64,000 nt of DNA from Cyprinodon diabolis (lineage: Eukaryota; Chordata; Actinopteri; Cyprinodontiformes; Cyprinodontidae): NCBI GenBank assembly GCA_030533445.1, contig JARPUW010000292.1, positions 1 to 64,000 on the forward strand, read 5' to 3'. Positions 24,123 to 37,949 of this stretch are shown here, piece by piece. The notes beneath the pieces are model-generated. The model was not told the origin of the DNA and searched no databases. It saw only the letters and a program-made list of their open reading frames with translations. Positions within the stretch are counted from its first letter, which is position 1. Each line of letters opens with the position of its first letter. A program made the position numbers and the translations under genes.

Positions 24123-26958
24123 TAATGGTTTGTCTGTTACAACTCCAGAGGCCAAAATGGCATTATCTCACTGTGAAAAGAGCGTTTTGGCCTCAACTTC
24201 TGATTTGAAGCTTGGAACCAAAAACATCTGCTCAAATCTACTTTATATTGTTAGTTTTCAGCTCTAGATGATTGCCAGAAAAGATCATGGCTGTATCATT
24301 AATGGTTTGTCTGTTACAACTCCAGAGGCAAAAATGGCATTATCTCACTGTGAAATGAGCGTTTTGGCCTCAACTTCTGATTTGAAGCTTGGAACCAAAA
24401 ACATCTGCTCGAATTTACTTTATATTGTTAGTATTCAGCTCTAGATGATTGCCAGAAAAGATCATGGCTGTATCATTAATGGTTTGTCTGTTACAACTCC
24501 AGAGGCCAAAATGGCATTATCTCACTGTGAAAAGAGCGTTTTGGCCTCAACTTCTGATTTGAAGCTTGGAACACAAAACATCTGCTCAAATCTACTTTAT
24601 ATTGTTAGTTTTCAGCTCTAGATGATTGCCAGAAAAGATCATGGCTGTATCATTAATGGTTTGTCTGTTACAACTCCAGAGGCCAAAATGGCATTATCTC
24701 ACTGTGAAAAGAGCGTTTTGGCCTCAACCATCTGATTTGAAGCTTGGAACCAAAAACATCTCCTCAAATCTACTTTATATTGTTAGTTTTCAGCTCTAGA
24801 TGATTGCCAGAAAAGATCATGGCTGTATCATTAATGGTTTGTCTGTTACAACTCCAGAGGCCAAAATGGCATTATCTCACTGTGAAATGAGCGTTTTGGC
24901 CTCAACTTCTGATTTGAAGCTTGGAACCAAAAACATCTGCTCAAATCTACTTTATATTGTTAGTTTTCAGCTCTAGATGATTGCCAGAAAAGATCATGGC
25001 TGTATCATTAATGGTTTGTCTGTTACAACTCCAGAGGCCAAAATGGCATTATCTCACTGTGAAATGAGCGTTTTGGCCTCAACTTCTGATTTGAAGCTTG
25101 GAACCAAAAACATCTGCTCAAATCTACTTTATATTGTTAGTTTTCAGCTCTAGATGATTGCCAGAAAAGATCATGGCTGTATCATTAATGGTTTGTCTGT
25201 TACAACTCCAGAGGCCAAAATGGCATTATCTCACTGTGAAACGAGCGTTTTGGCCTCAACTTCTGATTTGAAGCTTGGAACACAAAACATCTGCTCAAAT
25301 CTACTTTATATTGTTAGTTTTCAGCTCTAGATGATTGCCAGAAAAGATCATGGCTGTATCATTAATGGTTTGTCTGTTACAACTCCACAGGCCAAAATGG
25401 CATTATCTCACTGTGAAAAGAGCGTTTTGGCCTCAACTTCTGATTTGAAGCTTGGAACCAAAAACATCTGCTCAGATCTACTTTATATTGTTAGTTTTCA
25501 GCTCTAGATGATTGCCAGAAAAGATCATGGCTGTATCATTAATGGTTTGTCTGTTACAACTCCAGAGGCCAAAATGGCATTATCTCACTGTGAAAAGAGC
25601 GTTTTGGCCTCAACCATCTGATTTGAAGCTTGGAACCAAAAACATCTGCTCAAATCTACTTTATATTGTTAGTTTTCAGCTCTAGATGATTGCCAGAAAA
25701 GATCATGGCTGTATCATTAATGGTTTGTCTGTTACAACTCCAGAGGCCAAAATGGCATTATCTCACTGTGAAAAGAGCGTTTTGGCCTCAACCATCTGAT
25801 TTGAAGCTTGGAACCAAAAACATCTGCTCAAATCTACTTTATATTGTTAGTTTTCATCTCTAGATGATTGCCAGAAAAGATCATGGCTGTATCATTAATG
25901 GTTTGTCTGTTACAACTCCAGAGGCCAAAATGGCATTATCTCACTGTGAAATGAGCGTTTTGTCCTCAACTTCTGATTTGAAGCTTGGAACCAAAAACAT
26001 CTGCTCAAATCTACTTTATATTGTTAGTTTTCAGCTCTAGATGATTGCCAGAAAAGATCATGGCTGTATCATTAATGGTTTGTCTGTTACAACTCCAGAG
26101 GCCAAAATGGCATTATCTCACTGTGAAAAGAGCGTTTTGGCCTCAACTTCTGATTTGAAGCTTGGAACACAAAACATCTGCTCAAATCTACATTATATTG
26201 TTAGTTTTCAGCTCTAGATGATTGCCAGAAAAGATCATGGCTGTATCATTAATGGTTTGTCTGTTACAACTCCACAGGCCAAAATGGCATTATCTCACTG
26301 TGAAAAGAGCGTTTTGGCCTCAACTTCTGATTTGAAGCTTGGAACCAAAAACATCTGCTCAAATCTACTTTATATTGTTAGTTTTCAGCTCTAGATGATT
26401 GCCAGAAAAGATCATGGCTGTATCATTAATGGTTTGTCTGTTACAACTCCAGAGGCCAAAATGGCATTATCTCACTGTGAAAAGAGCGTTTTGGCCTCAA
26501 CCATCTGATTTGAAGCTTGGAACCAAAAACATCTGCTCAAATCTACTTTATATTGTTAGTTTTCAGCTCTAGATGATTGCCAGAAAAGATCATGGCTGTA
26601 TCATTAATGGTTTGTCTGTTACAACTCCAGAGGCCAAAATGGCATTATCTCACTGTGAAATGAGCGTTTTGGCCTCAACTTCTGATTTGAAGCTTGGAAC
26701 CAAAAACATCTGCTCAAATCTACTTTATATTGTTAGTTTTCAGCTCTAGATGATTGCCAGAAAAGATCATGGCTGTATCATTAATGGTTTGTCTGTTACA
26801 ACTCCAGAGGCCAAAATGGCATTATCTCACTGTGAAAAGAGCGTTTTGGCCTCAACTTCTGATTTGAAGCTTGGAACACAAAACATCTGCTCAAATCTAC
26901 TTTATATTGTTAGTTTTCAGCTCTAGATGATTGCCAGAAAAGATCATGGCTGTATCAT
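24123..26958 (+). repeat. Partial third copy of the 35-mer HOR (16 monomers)
   Basis: Unit order equals that of copies A and B from their A112G/C116T-gtattcag unit onwards. The spacing to copy B is 11,883 bp (G at 12,528 and 24,411). It shares copy B's private changes ttttcatctc (25,854) and ttttgtcctc (about 25,962), so it descends from copy B or a close relative, not from copy A. Its own private changes are catctcctc near 24,758 and ctacattata near 26,190. Confidence 0.9.
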
Positions 26959-29263
26959 TAATGGTTTGTCTGTTACAACTCCACAGGCCAAAATGGCATT
27001 ATCTCACTGTGAAAAGAGCGTTTTGGCCTCAACTTCTGATTTGAAGCTTGGAACCAAAAACATCTGCTCAGATCTACTTTATATTGTTAGTTTTCAGCTC
27101 TAGATGTTTCCCAGAAAAGATCATGGCTGTATCATTAATGGTTTGTCTGTTACAACTCCAGAGGCCAAAATGGCATTATCTTACTGTGAAAAGAGCGTTT
27201 TGGCCTCAACCATCTGATTTGAAGCTTGGAACCAAAAACATCTGCTCAAATCTACTTTATATTGTTAGTTTTCAGCTCTAGATGATTGCCAGAAAAGATC
27301 ATGGCTGTATCATTAATGGTTTGTCTGTTACAACTCCAGAGGCCAAAATGGCATTATCTCACTGTGAAAAGAGCGTTTTGGCCTCAACCATCTGATTTGA
27401 AGCTTGGAACCAAAAACATCTGCTCAAATCTACTTTATATTGTTAGTTTTCAGCTCTAGATGATTGCCAGAAAAGATCATGGCTGTATCATTAATGGTTT
27501 GTCTGTTACAACTCCAGAGGCCAAAATGGCATTATCTCACTGTGAAATGAGCGTTTTGGCCTCAACTTCTGATTTGAAGCTTGGAACCAAAAACATCTGC
27601 TCAAATCTACTTTATATTGTTAGTTTTCAGCTCTAGATGATTGCCAGAAAAGATCATGGCTGTATCATTAATGGTTTGTCTGTTACAACTCCAGAGGCCA
27701 AAATGGCATTATCTCACTGTGAAATGAGCGTTTTGGCCTCAACTTCTGATTTGAAGCTTGGAACACAAAACATCTGCTCAAATCTACTTTATATTGTTAG
27801 TTTTCAGCTCTAGATGATTGCCAGAAAAGATCATGGCTGTATCATTAATGGTTTGTCTGTTACAACTCCACAGGCCAAAATGGCATTATCTCACTGTGAA
27901 AAGAGCGTTTTGGCCTCAACTTCTGATTTGAAGCTTGGAACCAAAAACATCTGCTCAAATCTACTTTATATTGTTAGTTTTCAGCTCTAGATGATTGCCA
28001 GAAAAGATCATGGCTGTATCATTAATGGTTTGTCTGTTACAACTCCAGAGGCCAAAATGGCATTATCTCACTGTGAAAAGAGCGTTTTGGCCTCAACCAT
28101 CTGATTTGAAGCTTGGAACCAAAAACATCTGCTCAAATCTACTTTATATTGTTAGTTTTCAGCTCTAGATGATTGCCAGAAAAGATCATGGCTGTATCAT
28201 TAATGGTTTGTCTGTTACAACTCCAGAGGCCAAAATGGCATTATCTCACTGTGAAATGAGCGTTTTGGCCTCAACTTCTGATTTGAAGCTTGGAACCAAA
28301 AACATCTGCTCAAATCTACTTTATATTGTTAGTTTTCAGCTCTAGATGATTGCCAGAAAAGATCATGGCTGTATCATTAATGGTTTGTCTGTTACAACTC
28401 CAGAGGCCAAAATGGCATTATCTCACTGTGAAAAGAGCGTTTTGGCCTCAACTTCTGATTTGAAGCTTGGAACACAAAACATCTGCTCAAATCTACTTTA
28501 TATTGTTAGTTTTCAGCTCTAGATGATTGCCAGAAAAGATCATGGCTGTATCATTAATGGTTTGTCTGTTACAACTCCACAGGCCAAAATGGCATTATCT
28601 CACTGTGAAAAGAGCGTTTTGGCCTCAACTTCTGATTTGAAGCTTGGAACCAAAAACATCTGCTCAGATCTACTTTATATTGTTAGTTTTCAGCTCTAGA
28701 TGATTGCCAGAAAAGATCATGGCTGTATCATTAATGGTTTGTCTGTTACAACTCCAGAGGCCAAAATGGCATTATCTCACTGTGAAAAGAGCGTTTTGGC
28801 CTCAACCATCTGATTTGAAGCTTGGAACCAAAAACATCTGCTCAAATCTACTTTATATTGTTAGTTTTCAGCTCTAGATGATTGCCAGAAAAGATCATGG
28901 CTGTATCATTAATGGTTTGTCTGTTACAACTCCAGAGGCCAAAATGGCATTATCTCACTGTGAAATGAGCGTTTTGGCCTCAACTTCTGATTTGAAGCTT
29001 GGAACCAAAAACATCTGCTCAAATCTACTTTATATTGTTAGTTTTCAGCTCTAGATGATTGCCAGAAAAGATCATGGCTGTATCATTAATGGTTTGTCTG
29101 TTACAACTCCAGAGGCCAAAATGGCATTATCTCACTGTGAAAAGAGCGTTTTGGCCTCAACTTCTGATTTGAAGCTTGGAACACAAAACATCTGCTCAAA
29201 TCTACTTTATATTGTTAGTTTTCAGCTCTAGATGATTGCCAGAAAAGATCATGGCTGTATCAT
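26959..29263 (+). repeat. 13-monomer version of the 14-mer (2,305 bp)
   Basis: The order matches 18,269-20,751, but only one 178-bp unit lies between the A113G unit at 28,555 and the A57T unit at 28,910, where the 14-mer has two. The length difference is exactly one 178-bp unit (2,483 - 178 = 2,305), as expected from unequal exchange between the two adjacent, nearly identical 178-bp units. Confidence 0.85.
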
Positions 29264-31746
29264 TAATGGTTTGTCTGTTACAACTCCACAGGCCAAAATG
29301 GCATTATCTCACTGTGAAAAGAGCGTTTTGGCCTCAACTTCTGATTTGAAGCTTGGAACCAAAAACATCTGCTCAGATCTACTTTATATTGTTAGTTTTC
29401 AGCTCTAGATGTTTCCCAGAAAAGATCATGGCTGTATCATTAATGGTTTGTCTGTTACAACTCCAGAGGCCAAAATGGCATTATCTTACTGTGAAAAGAG
29501 CGTTTTGGCCTCAACCATCTGATTTGAAGCTTGGAACCAAAAACATCTGCTCAAATCTACTTTATATTGTTAGTTTTCAGCTCTAGATGATTGCCAGAAA
29601 AGATCATGGCTGTATCATTAATGGTTTGTCTGTTACAACTCCAGAGGCCAAAATGGCATTATCTCACTGTGAAAAGAGCGTTTTGGCCTCAACCATCTGA
29701 TTTTAAGCTTGGAACCAAAAACATCTGCTCAAATCTACTTTATATTGTTAGTTTTCAGCTCTAGATGATTGCCAGAAAAGATCATGGCTGTATCATTAAT
29801 GGTTTGTCTGTTACAACTCCAGAGGCCAAAATGGCATTATCTCACTGTGAAATGAGCGTTTTGGCCTCAACTTCTGATTTGAAGCTTGGAACCAAAAACA
29901 TCTGCTCAAATCTACTTTATATTGTTAGTTTTCAGCTCTAGATGATTGCCAGAAAAGATCATGGCTGTATCATTAATGGTTTGTCTGTTACAACTCCAGA
30001 GGCCAAAATGGCATTATCTCACTGTGAAATGAGCGTTTTGGCCTCAACTTCTGATTTGAAGCTTGGAACACAAAACATCTGCTCAAATCTACTTTATATT
30101 GTTAGTTTTCAGCTCTAGATGATTGCCAGAAAAGATCATGGCTGTATCATTAATGGTTTGTCTGTTACAACTCCACAGGCCAAAATGGCATTATCTCACT
30201 GTGAAAAGAGCGTTTTGGCCTCAACTTCTGATTTGAAGCTTGGAACCAAAAACATCTGCTCAAATCTACTTTATATTGTTAGTTTTCAGCTCTAGATGAT
30301 TGCCAGAAAAGATCATGGCTGTATCATTAATGGTTTGTCTGTTACAACTCCAGAGGCCAAAATGGCATTATCTCACTGTGAAAAGAGCGTTTTGGCCTCA
30401 ACCATCTGATTTGAAGCTTGGAACCAAAAACATCTGCTCAAATCTACTTTATATTGTTAGTTTTCAGCTCTAGATGATTGCCAGAAAAGATCATGGCTGT
30501 ATCATTAATGGTTTGTCTGTTACAACTCCAGAGGCCAAAATGGCATTATCTCACTGTGAAATGAGCGTTTTGGCCTCAACTTCTGATTTGAAGCTTGGAA
30601 CCAAAAACATCTGCTCAAATCTACTTTATATTGTTAGTTTTCAGCTCTAGATGATTGCCAGAAAAGATCATGGCTGTATCATTAATGGTTTGTCTGTTAC
30701 AACTCCAGAGGCCAAAATGGCATTATCTCACTGTGAAAAGAGCGTTTTGGCCTCAACTTCTGATTTGAAGCTTGGAACACAAAACATCTGCTCAAATCTA
30801 CTTTATATTGTTAGTTTTCAGCTCTAGATGATTGCCAGAAAAGATCATGGCTGTATCATTAATGGTTTGTCTGTTACAACTCCACAGGCCAAAATGGCAT
30901 TATCTCACTGTGAAAAGAGCGTTTTGGCCTCAACTTCTGATTTGAAGCTTGGAACCAAAAACATCTGCTCAGATCTACTTTATATTGTTAGTTTTCAGCT
31001 CTAGATGATTGCCAGAAAAGATCATGGCTGTATCATTAATGGTTTGTCTGTTACAACTCCAGAGGCCAAAATGGCATTATCTCACTGTGAAAAGAGCGTT
31101 TTGGCCTCAACCATCTGATTTGAAGCTTGGAACCAAAAACATCTGCTCAAATCTACTTTATATTGTTAGTTTTCAGCTCTAGATGATTGCCAGAAAAGAT
31201 CATGGCTGTATCATTAATGGTTTGTCTGTTACAACTCCAGAGGCCAAAATGGCATTATCTCACTGTGAAAAGAGCGTTTTGGCCTCAACCATCTGATTTG
31301 AAGCTTGGAACCAAAAACATCTGCTCAAATCTACTTTATATTGTTAGTTTTCAGCTCTAGATGATTGCCAGAAAAGATCATGGCTGTATCATTAATGGTT
31401 TGTCTGTTACAACTCCAGAGGCCAAAATGGCATTATCTCACTGTGAAATGAGCGTTTTGGCCTCAACTTCTGATTTGAAGCTTGGAACCAAAAACATCTG
31501 CTCAAATCTACTTTATATTGTTAGTTTTCAGCTCTAGATGATTGCCAGAAAAGATCATGGCTGTATCATTAATGGTTTGTCTGTTACAACTCCAGAGGCC
31601 AAAATGGCATTATCTCACTGTGAAAAGAGCGTTTTGGCCTCAACTTCTGATTTGAAGCTTGGAACACAAAACATCTGCTCAAATCTACTTTATATTGTTA
31701 GTTTTCAGCTCTAGATGATTGCCAGAAAAGATCATGGCTGTATCAT
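29264..31746 (+). repeat. 14-monomer block, further copy (2,483 bp)
   Basis: Full 14-unit order, matching 18,269-20,751 at a spacing of 10,995 bp. A private change, gattttaag instead of gatttgaag, is present near 29,702. The next G26C/A113G-gatgtttccc unit begins at 31,747. Confidence 0.85.
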
Positions 31747-34407
31747 TAATGGTTTGTCTGTTACAACTCCACAGGCCAAAATGGCATTATCTCACTGTGA
31801 AAAGAGCGTTTTGGCCTCAACTTCTGATTTGAAGCTTGGAACCAAAAACATCTGCTCAGATCTACTTTATATTGTTAGTTTTCAGCTCTAGATGTTTCCC
31901 AGAAAAGATCATGGCTGTATCATTAATGGTTTGTCTGTTACAACTCCAGAGGCCAAAATGGCATTATCTCACTGTGAAAAGAGCGTTTTGGCCTCAACCA
32001 TCTGATTTGAAGCTTGGAACCAAAAACATCTGCTCAAATCTACTTTATATTGTTAGTTTTCAGCTCTAGATGATTGCCAGAAAAGATCATGGCTGTATCA
32101 TTAATGGTTTGTCTGTTACAACTCCAGAGGCCAAAATGGCATTATCTCACTATGAAAAGAGCGTTTTGGCCTCAACCATCTGATTTGAAGCTTGGAACCA
32201 AAAACATCTGCTCAAATCTACTTTATATTGTTAGTTTTCAGCCCTAGATGATTGCCAGAAAAGATCATGGCTGTATCATTAATGGTTTGTCTGTTACAAC
32301 TCCAGAGGCCAAAATGGCATTATCTCACTGTGAAATGAGCGTTTTGGCCTCAACTTCTGATTTGAAGCTTGGAACCAAAAACATCTGCTCAAATCTACTT
32401 TATATTGTTAGTTTTAGGCTCTAGATGATTGCCAGAAAAGATCATGGCTGTATCATTAATGGTTTGTCTGTTACAACTCCAGAGGCCAAAATGGCATTAT
32501 CTCACTATGAAAAGAGCGTTTTGGCCTCAACCATCTGATTTGAAGCTTGGAACCAAAAACATCTGCTCAAATCTACTTTATATTGTTAGTTTTCAGCTGT
32601 AGATGATTGCCAGAAAAGATCATGGCTGTATCATTAATGGTTTGTCTGTTACAACTCCAGAGGCCAAAATGGCATTATCTCACTGTGAAAAGAGCGTTTT
32701 GGCCTCAACTTCTGATTTGAAGCTTGGAACCAAAAACATCTGCTCAAATCTACTTTATATTGTTAGTTTTCAGCTCTAGATGATTGCCAGAAAAGATCAT
32801 GGCTGTATCATTAATGGTTTGTCTGTTACAACTCCAGAGGCCAAAATGGCATTATCTCACTGTGAAAAGAGCGTTTTGGCCTCAACTTCTGATTTGAAGC
32901 TTGGAACACAAAACATCTGCTCAAATCTACTTTATATTGTTAGTTTTCAGCTCTAGATGATTGCCAGAAAAGATCATGGCTGTATCATTAATGGTTTGTC
33001 TGTTACAACTCCAGAGGCCAAAATGGCATTATCTCACTGTGAAAAGAGCGTTTTGGCCTCAACCATCTGATTTGAAGCTTGGAACCAAAAACATCTGCTC
33101 AAATCTACTTTATATTGTTAGTTTTCAGCTCTAGATGATTGCCAGAAAAGATCATGGCTGTATCATTAATGGTTTGTCTGTTACAACTCCAGAGGCCAAA
33201 ATGGCATTATCTCACTGTGAAATGAGCGTTTTGGCCTCAACTTCTGATTTGAAGCTTGGAACACAAAACATCTGCTCAAATCTACTTTATATTGTTAGTT
33301 TTCAGCTCTAGATGATTGCCAGAAAAGATCATGGCTGTATCATTAATGGTTTGTCTGTTACAACTCCACAGGCCAAAATGGCATTATCTCACTGTGAAAA
33401 GAGCGTTTTGGCCTCAACTTCTGATTTGAAGCTTGGAACCAAAAACATCTGCTCAGATCTACTTTATATTGTTAGTTTTCAGCTCTAGATGATTGCCAGA
33501 AAAGATCATGGCTGTATCATTAATGGTTTGTCTGTTACAACTCCAGAGGCCAAAATGGCATTATCTCACTATGAAAAGAGCGTTTTGGCCTCAACCATCT
33601 GATTTGAAGCTTGGAACCAAAAACATCTGCTCAAATCTACTTTATATTGTTAGTTTTCAGCTGTAGATGATTGCCAGAAAAGATCATGGCTGTATCATTA
33701 ATGGTTTGTCTGTTACAACTCCAGAGGCCAAAATGGCATTATCTCACTGTGAAAAGAGCGTTTTGGCCTCAACTTCTGATTTGAAGCTTGGAACCAAAAA
33801 CATCTGCTCAAATCTACTTTATATTGTTAGTTTTAGGCTCTAGATGATTGCCAGAAAAGATCATGGCTGTATCATTAATGGTTTGTCTGTTACAACTCCA
33901 GAGGCCAAAATGGCATTATCTCACTATGAAAAGAGCGTTTTGGCCTCAACCATCTGATTTGAAGCTTGGAACCAAAAACATCTGCTCAAATCTACTTTAT
34001 ATTGTTAGTTTTCAGCTGTAGATGATTGCCAGAAAAGATCATGGCTGTATCATTAATGGTTTGTCTGTTACAACTCCAGAGGCCAAAATGGCATTATCTC
34101 ACTGTGAAAAGAGCGTTTTGGCCTCAACTTCTGATTTGAAGCTTGGAACCAAAAACATCTGCTCAAATCTACTTTATATTGTTAGTTTTCAGCTCTAGAT
34201 GATTGCCAGAAAAGATCATGGCTGTATCATTAATGGTTTGTCTGTTACAACTCCAGAGGCCAAAATGGCATTATCTCACTGTGAAAAGAGCGTTTTGGCC
34301 TCAACTTCTGATTTGAAGCTTGGAACACAAAACATCTGCTCAAATCTACTTTATATTGTTAGTTTTCAGCTCTAGATGATTTCCAGAAAAGATCATGGCT
34401 GTATCAT
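31747..34407 (+). repeat. Transitional segment with repeated G51A/cagctgtag modules (15 monomers)
   Basis: After one 14-mer-type start unit, the segment repeats part of the 10-mer markers: cagccctag near 32,240, tttaggctc near 32,414, and cagctgtag near 32,596, 33,660 and 34,016. The stretch from the tttaggctc unit is partly duplicated eight units later (32,457 and 33,876, spacing 1,419 bp). The second tttaggctc unit lacks the A57T that accompanies it elsewhere, so it looks like a hybrid. gatttccag near 34,377 is private. Confidence 0.8.
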
Positions 34408-36355
34408 TAATGGTTTGTCTGTTACAACTCCACAGGCCAAAATGGCATTATCTCACTGTGAAAAGAGCGTTTTGGCCTCAACCATCTGATTTGAAGCTTG
34501 GAACCAAAAACATCTGCTCAAATCTATTTTATATTGTTAGTTTTCAGCTCTAGATGATTGCCAGAAAAGATCATGGCTGTATCATTAATGGTTTGTCTGT
34601 TACAACTCCAGAGGCCAAAATGGCATTATCTCACTGTGAAATGAGCGTTTTGGCCTCAACTTCTGATTTGAAGCTTGGAACCAAAAACATCTGCTCAAAT
34701 CTACTTTATATTGTTAGTTTTCAGCTCTAGATGATTGCCAGAAAAGATCATGGCTGTATCATTAATGGTTTGTCTGTTACAACTCCAGAGGCCAAAATGG
34801 CATTATCTCACTGTGAAAAGAGCGTTTTGGCCTTAACTTCTGATTTGAAGCTTGGAACACAAAACATCTGCTCAAATCTACTTTATATTGTTAGTTTTCA
34901 GCTCTAGATGATTGCCAGAAAAGATCATGGCTGTATCATTAATGGTTTGTCTGTTACAACTCCACAGGCCAAAATGGCATTATCTCACTGTGAAAAGAGC
35001 GTTTTGGCCTCAACTTCTGATTTGAAGCTTGGAACCAAAAACATCTGCTCAAATCTACTTTATATTGTTAGTTTTCAGCTCTAGATGATTGCCAGAAAAG
35101 ATCATGGCTGTAATATTAATGGTTTGTCTGTTACAACTCCAGAGGCCAAAATGGCATTATCTCACTGTGAAATGAGCGTTTTGGCCTCACTTCTGATTTG
35201 AAGCTTGGAACCAAAAACACCTGCTCAAATCTACTTTATATTGTTAGTTTTCAGCTCTAGATGATTGCCAGAAAAGATCATGGCTGTATCATTAATGGTT
35301 TGTCTGTTACAACTCCAGAGGCCAAAATGGCATTATCTCACTGTGAAAAGAGCGTTTTGTCCTCAACCATCTGATTTGAAGCTTGGAACCAAAAACATCT
35401 GCTCAAATCTACTTTATATTGTTAGTTTTCAGCTCTAGATGATTGCCAGAAAAGATCATGGCTGTATCATTAATGGTTTGTCTGTTACAACTCCAGAGGC
35501 CAAAATGGCATTATCTCACTGTGAAAAGAGTGTTTTGGCCTCAACTTCTGATTTGAAGCTTGGAACCAAAAACATCTGCTCAAATCTACTTTATATTGTT
35601 AGTTTTCAGCTCTAGATGATTGCCAGAAAAGATCATGGCTGTATCATTAATGGTTTGTCTGTTACAACTCCAGAGGCCAAAATGGCATTATTTCACTGTG
35701 AAAAGAGCTTTTTGTCCTCAACTTCTGATTTGAAGCTTGGAACCAAAAACATCTGCTCAAATCTACTTTATATTGTTAGTTTTCAGCTCTAGATGATTGC
35801 CAGAAAAGATCATGGCTGTAATATTAATGGTTTGTCTGTTACAACTCCAGAGGCCAAAATGGCATTGTCTCACTGTGAAATGAGCGTTTTGGCCTCACTT
35901 CTGATTTGAAGCTTGGAACCAAAAACACCTGCTCAAATCTACTTTATATTGTTAGTTTTCAGCTCTAGATGAATGCCAGAAAAGATCATGGCTGTATCAT
36001 TAATGGTTTGTCTGTTACAACTCCAGAGGCCAAAATGGCATTATCTCACTGTGAAAAGAGCGTTTTGGCCTCAACCATCTGATTTGAAGCTTGGAACCAA
36101 AAACATCTGCTCAAATCTACTTTATATTGTTAGTTTTCAGCTCTAGATGATTGCCAGAAAAGATCATGGCTGTATCATTAATGGTTTGTCTGTTACAACT
36201 CCAGAGGCCAAAATGGCATTATCTCACTGTGAAAAGAGCGTTTTGGCCTCAACTTCTGATTTGAAGCTTGGAACCAAAAACATCTGCTCAAATCTACTTT
36301 ATATTGTTAGTTTTCAGCTCTAGATGATTGCCAGAAAAGATCATGGCTGTATCAT
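34408..36355 (+). repeat. Diverged transition zone, 11 monomers
   Basis: This is the zone with the most private changes per unit: ctatttta near 34,525, ccttaac near 34,832, gagtgtttt near 35,529, tatttcac near 35,691 and gcattgtctc near 35,863. It also holds the first units with 30-mer markers: gtaatatt with a 1-bp-short cacttctg (near 35,112-35,190 and 35,819-35,896) and agctttttg near 35,707, here still combined with gtcctc. There is no long-range period. Confidence 0.82.
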
Positions 36356-37949
36356 TAATGGTTTGTCTGTTACAACTCCAGAGGCCAAAATGGCATTATC
36401 TCACTATGAAAAGAGCGTTTTGGCCTCAACCATCTGATTTGAAGCTTGGAACCAAAAACATCTGCTCAAATCTACTTTATATTGTTAGTTTTCAGCTGTA
36501 GATGATTGCCAGAAAAGATCATGGCTGTATCATTAATGGTTTGTCTGTTACAACTCCAGAGGCCAAAATGGCATTATCTCACTGTGAAAAGAGCGTTTTG
36601 GCCTCAACTTCTGATTTGAAGCTTGGAACCAAAAACATCTGCTCAAATCTACTTTATATTGTTAGTCTTCAGCTCTAGATGATTGCCAGAAAAGATCATG
36701 GCTGTATCATTAATGGTTTGTCTGTTACAACTCCAGAGGCCAAAATGGCATTATCTCACTTTGAAAAGAGCGTTTTGGCCTCAACTTCTGATTTGAAGCT
36801 TGGAACCAAAAACATCTGCTCAAATCTACTTTATATTGTTAGTTTTCAGCTCTAGATGATTGCCAGAAAAGATCATGGCTGTATCATTAATGGTTTGTCT
36901 GTTACAACTCCAGAGGCCAAAATGGCATTATCTCACTGTGAAAGAGCGTTTTGGCCTCAACTTCTGATTTGAAGCTTGGAACACAAAACATCTGCTCAAA
37001 TCTACTTTATATTGTTAGTTTTCAGCTCTAGATGATTGCCAGAAAAGATCATGGCTGTATCATTAATGGTTTGTCTGTTACAACTCCACAGGCCAAAATG
37101 GCATTATCTCACTGTGAAAAGAGCGTTTTGGCCTCAACCATCTGATTTGAAGCTTGGAACCAAAAACATCTGCTCAAATCTACTTTATATTGTTAGTTTT
37201 CAGCTCTAGATGATTGCCAGAAAAGATCATGGCTGTATCATTAATGGTTTGTCTGTTACAACTCCAGAGGCCAAAATGGCATTATCTCACTGTGAAAAGA
37301 GCGTTTTGGCCTCAACTTCTGATTTGAAGCTTGGAACCAAAAACATCTGCTCAAATCTACTTTATATTGTTAGTTTTCAGCTCTAGATGATTGCCAGAAA
37401 AGATCATGGCTGTATCATTAATGGTTTGTCTGTTACAACTCCAGAGGCCAAAATGGCATTATCTCACTGTGAAAAGAGCGTTTTGGCCTCAACTTCTGAT
37501 TTGAAGCTTGGAACACAAAACATCTGCTCAAATCTACTTTATATTGTTAGTTTTCAGCTCTAGATGATTGCCAGAAAAGATCATGGCTGTATCATTAATG
37601 GTTTGTCTGTTACAACTCCACAGGCCAAAATGGCATTATCTCACTGTGAAAAGAGCGTTTTGGCCTCAACTTCTGATTTGAAGCTTGGAACCAAAAACAT
37701 CTGCTCAGATCTACTTTATATTGTTAGTTTTCAGCTCTAGATGATTGCCAGAAAAGATCATGGCTGTATCATTAATGGTTTGTCTGTTACAACTCCAGAG
37801 GCCAAAATGGCATTATCTCACTGTGAAATGAGCGTTTTGGCCTCAACTTCTGATTTGAAGCTTGGAACCAAAAACATCTGCTCAAATCTACTTTATATTG
37901 TTAGTTTTAGGCTCTAGATGATTGCCAGAAAAGATCATGGCTGTACCAT
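36356..37949 (+). repeat. Partial 30-mer HOR unit (monomers m10-m18)
   Basis: Nine units equal the second half of the 18-mer block: G51A with cagctgtag, T134C (gtcttcag), G51T (cactttgaa), the 1-base-short gaaagagcg unit with C97A/A98C, G26C 178-bp, plain, C97A/A98C, G26C with A113G, and A57T with tttaggctc. Length 9 x 177 + 1 = 1,594 bp. It leads directly into the first full 30-mer. Confidence 0.9.

Noticed and set aside
1862..32069. Fourteen nearly identical 77-codon frames with TTG starts, possible small genes
   Set aside because: They are created by the repeat: one variant junction removes a TGA and the next 178-bp unit shifts the frame. They have no ATG start, no gene context and no conserved motif.
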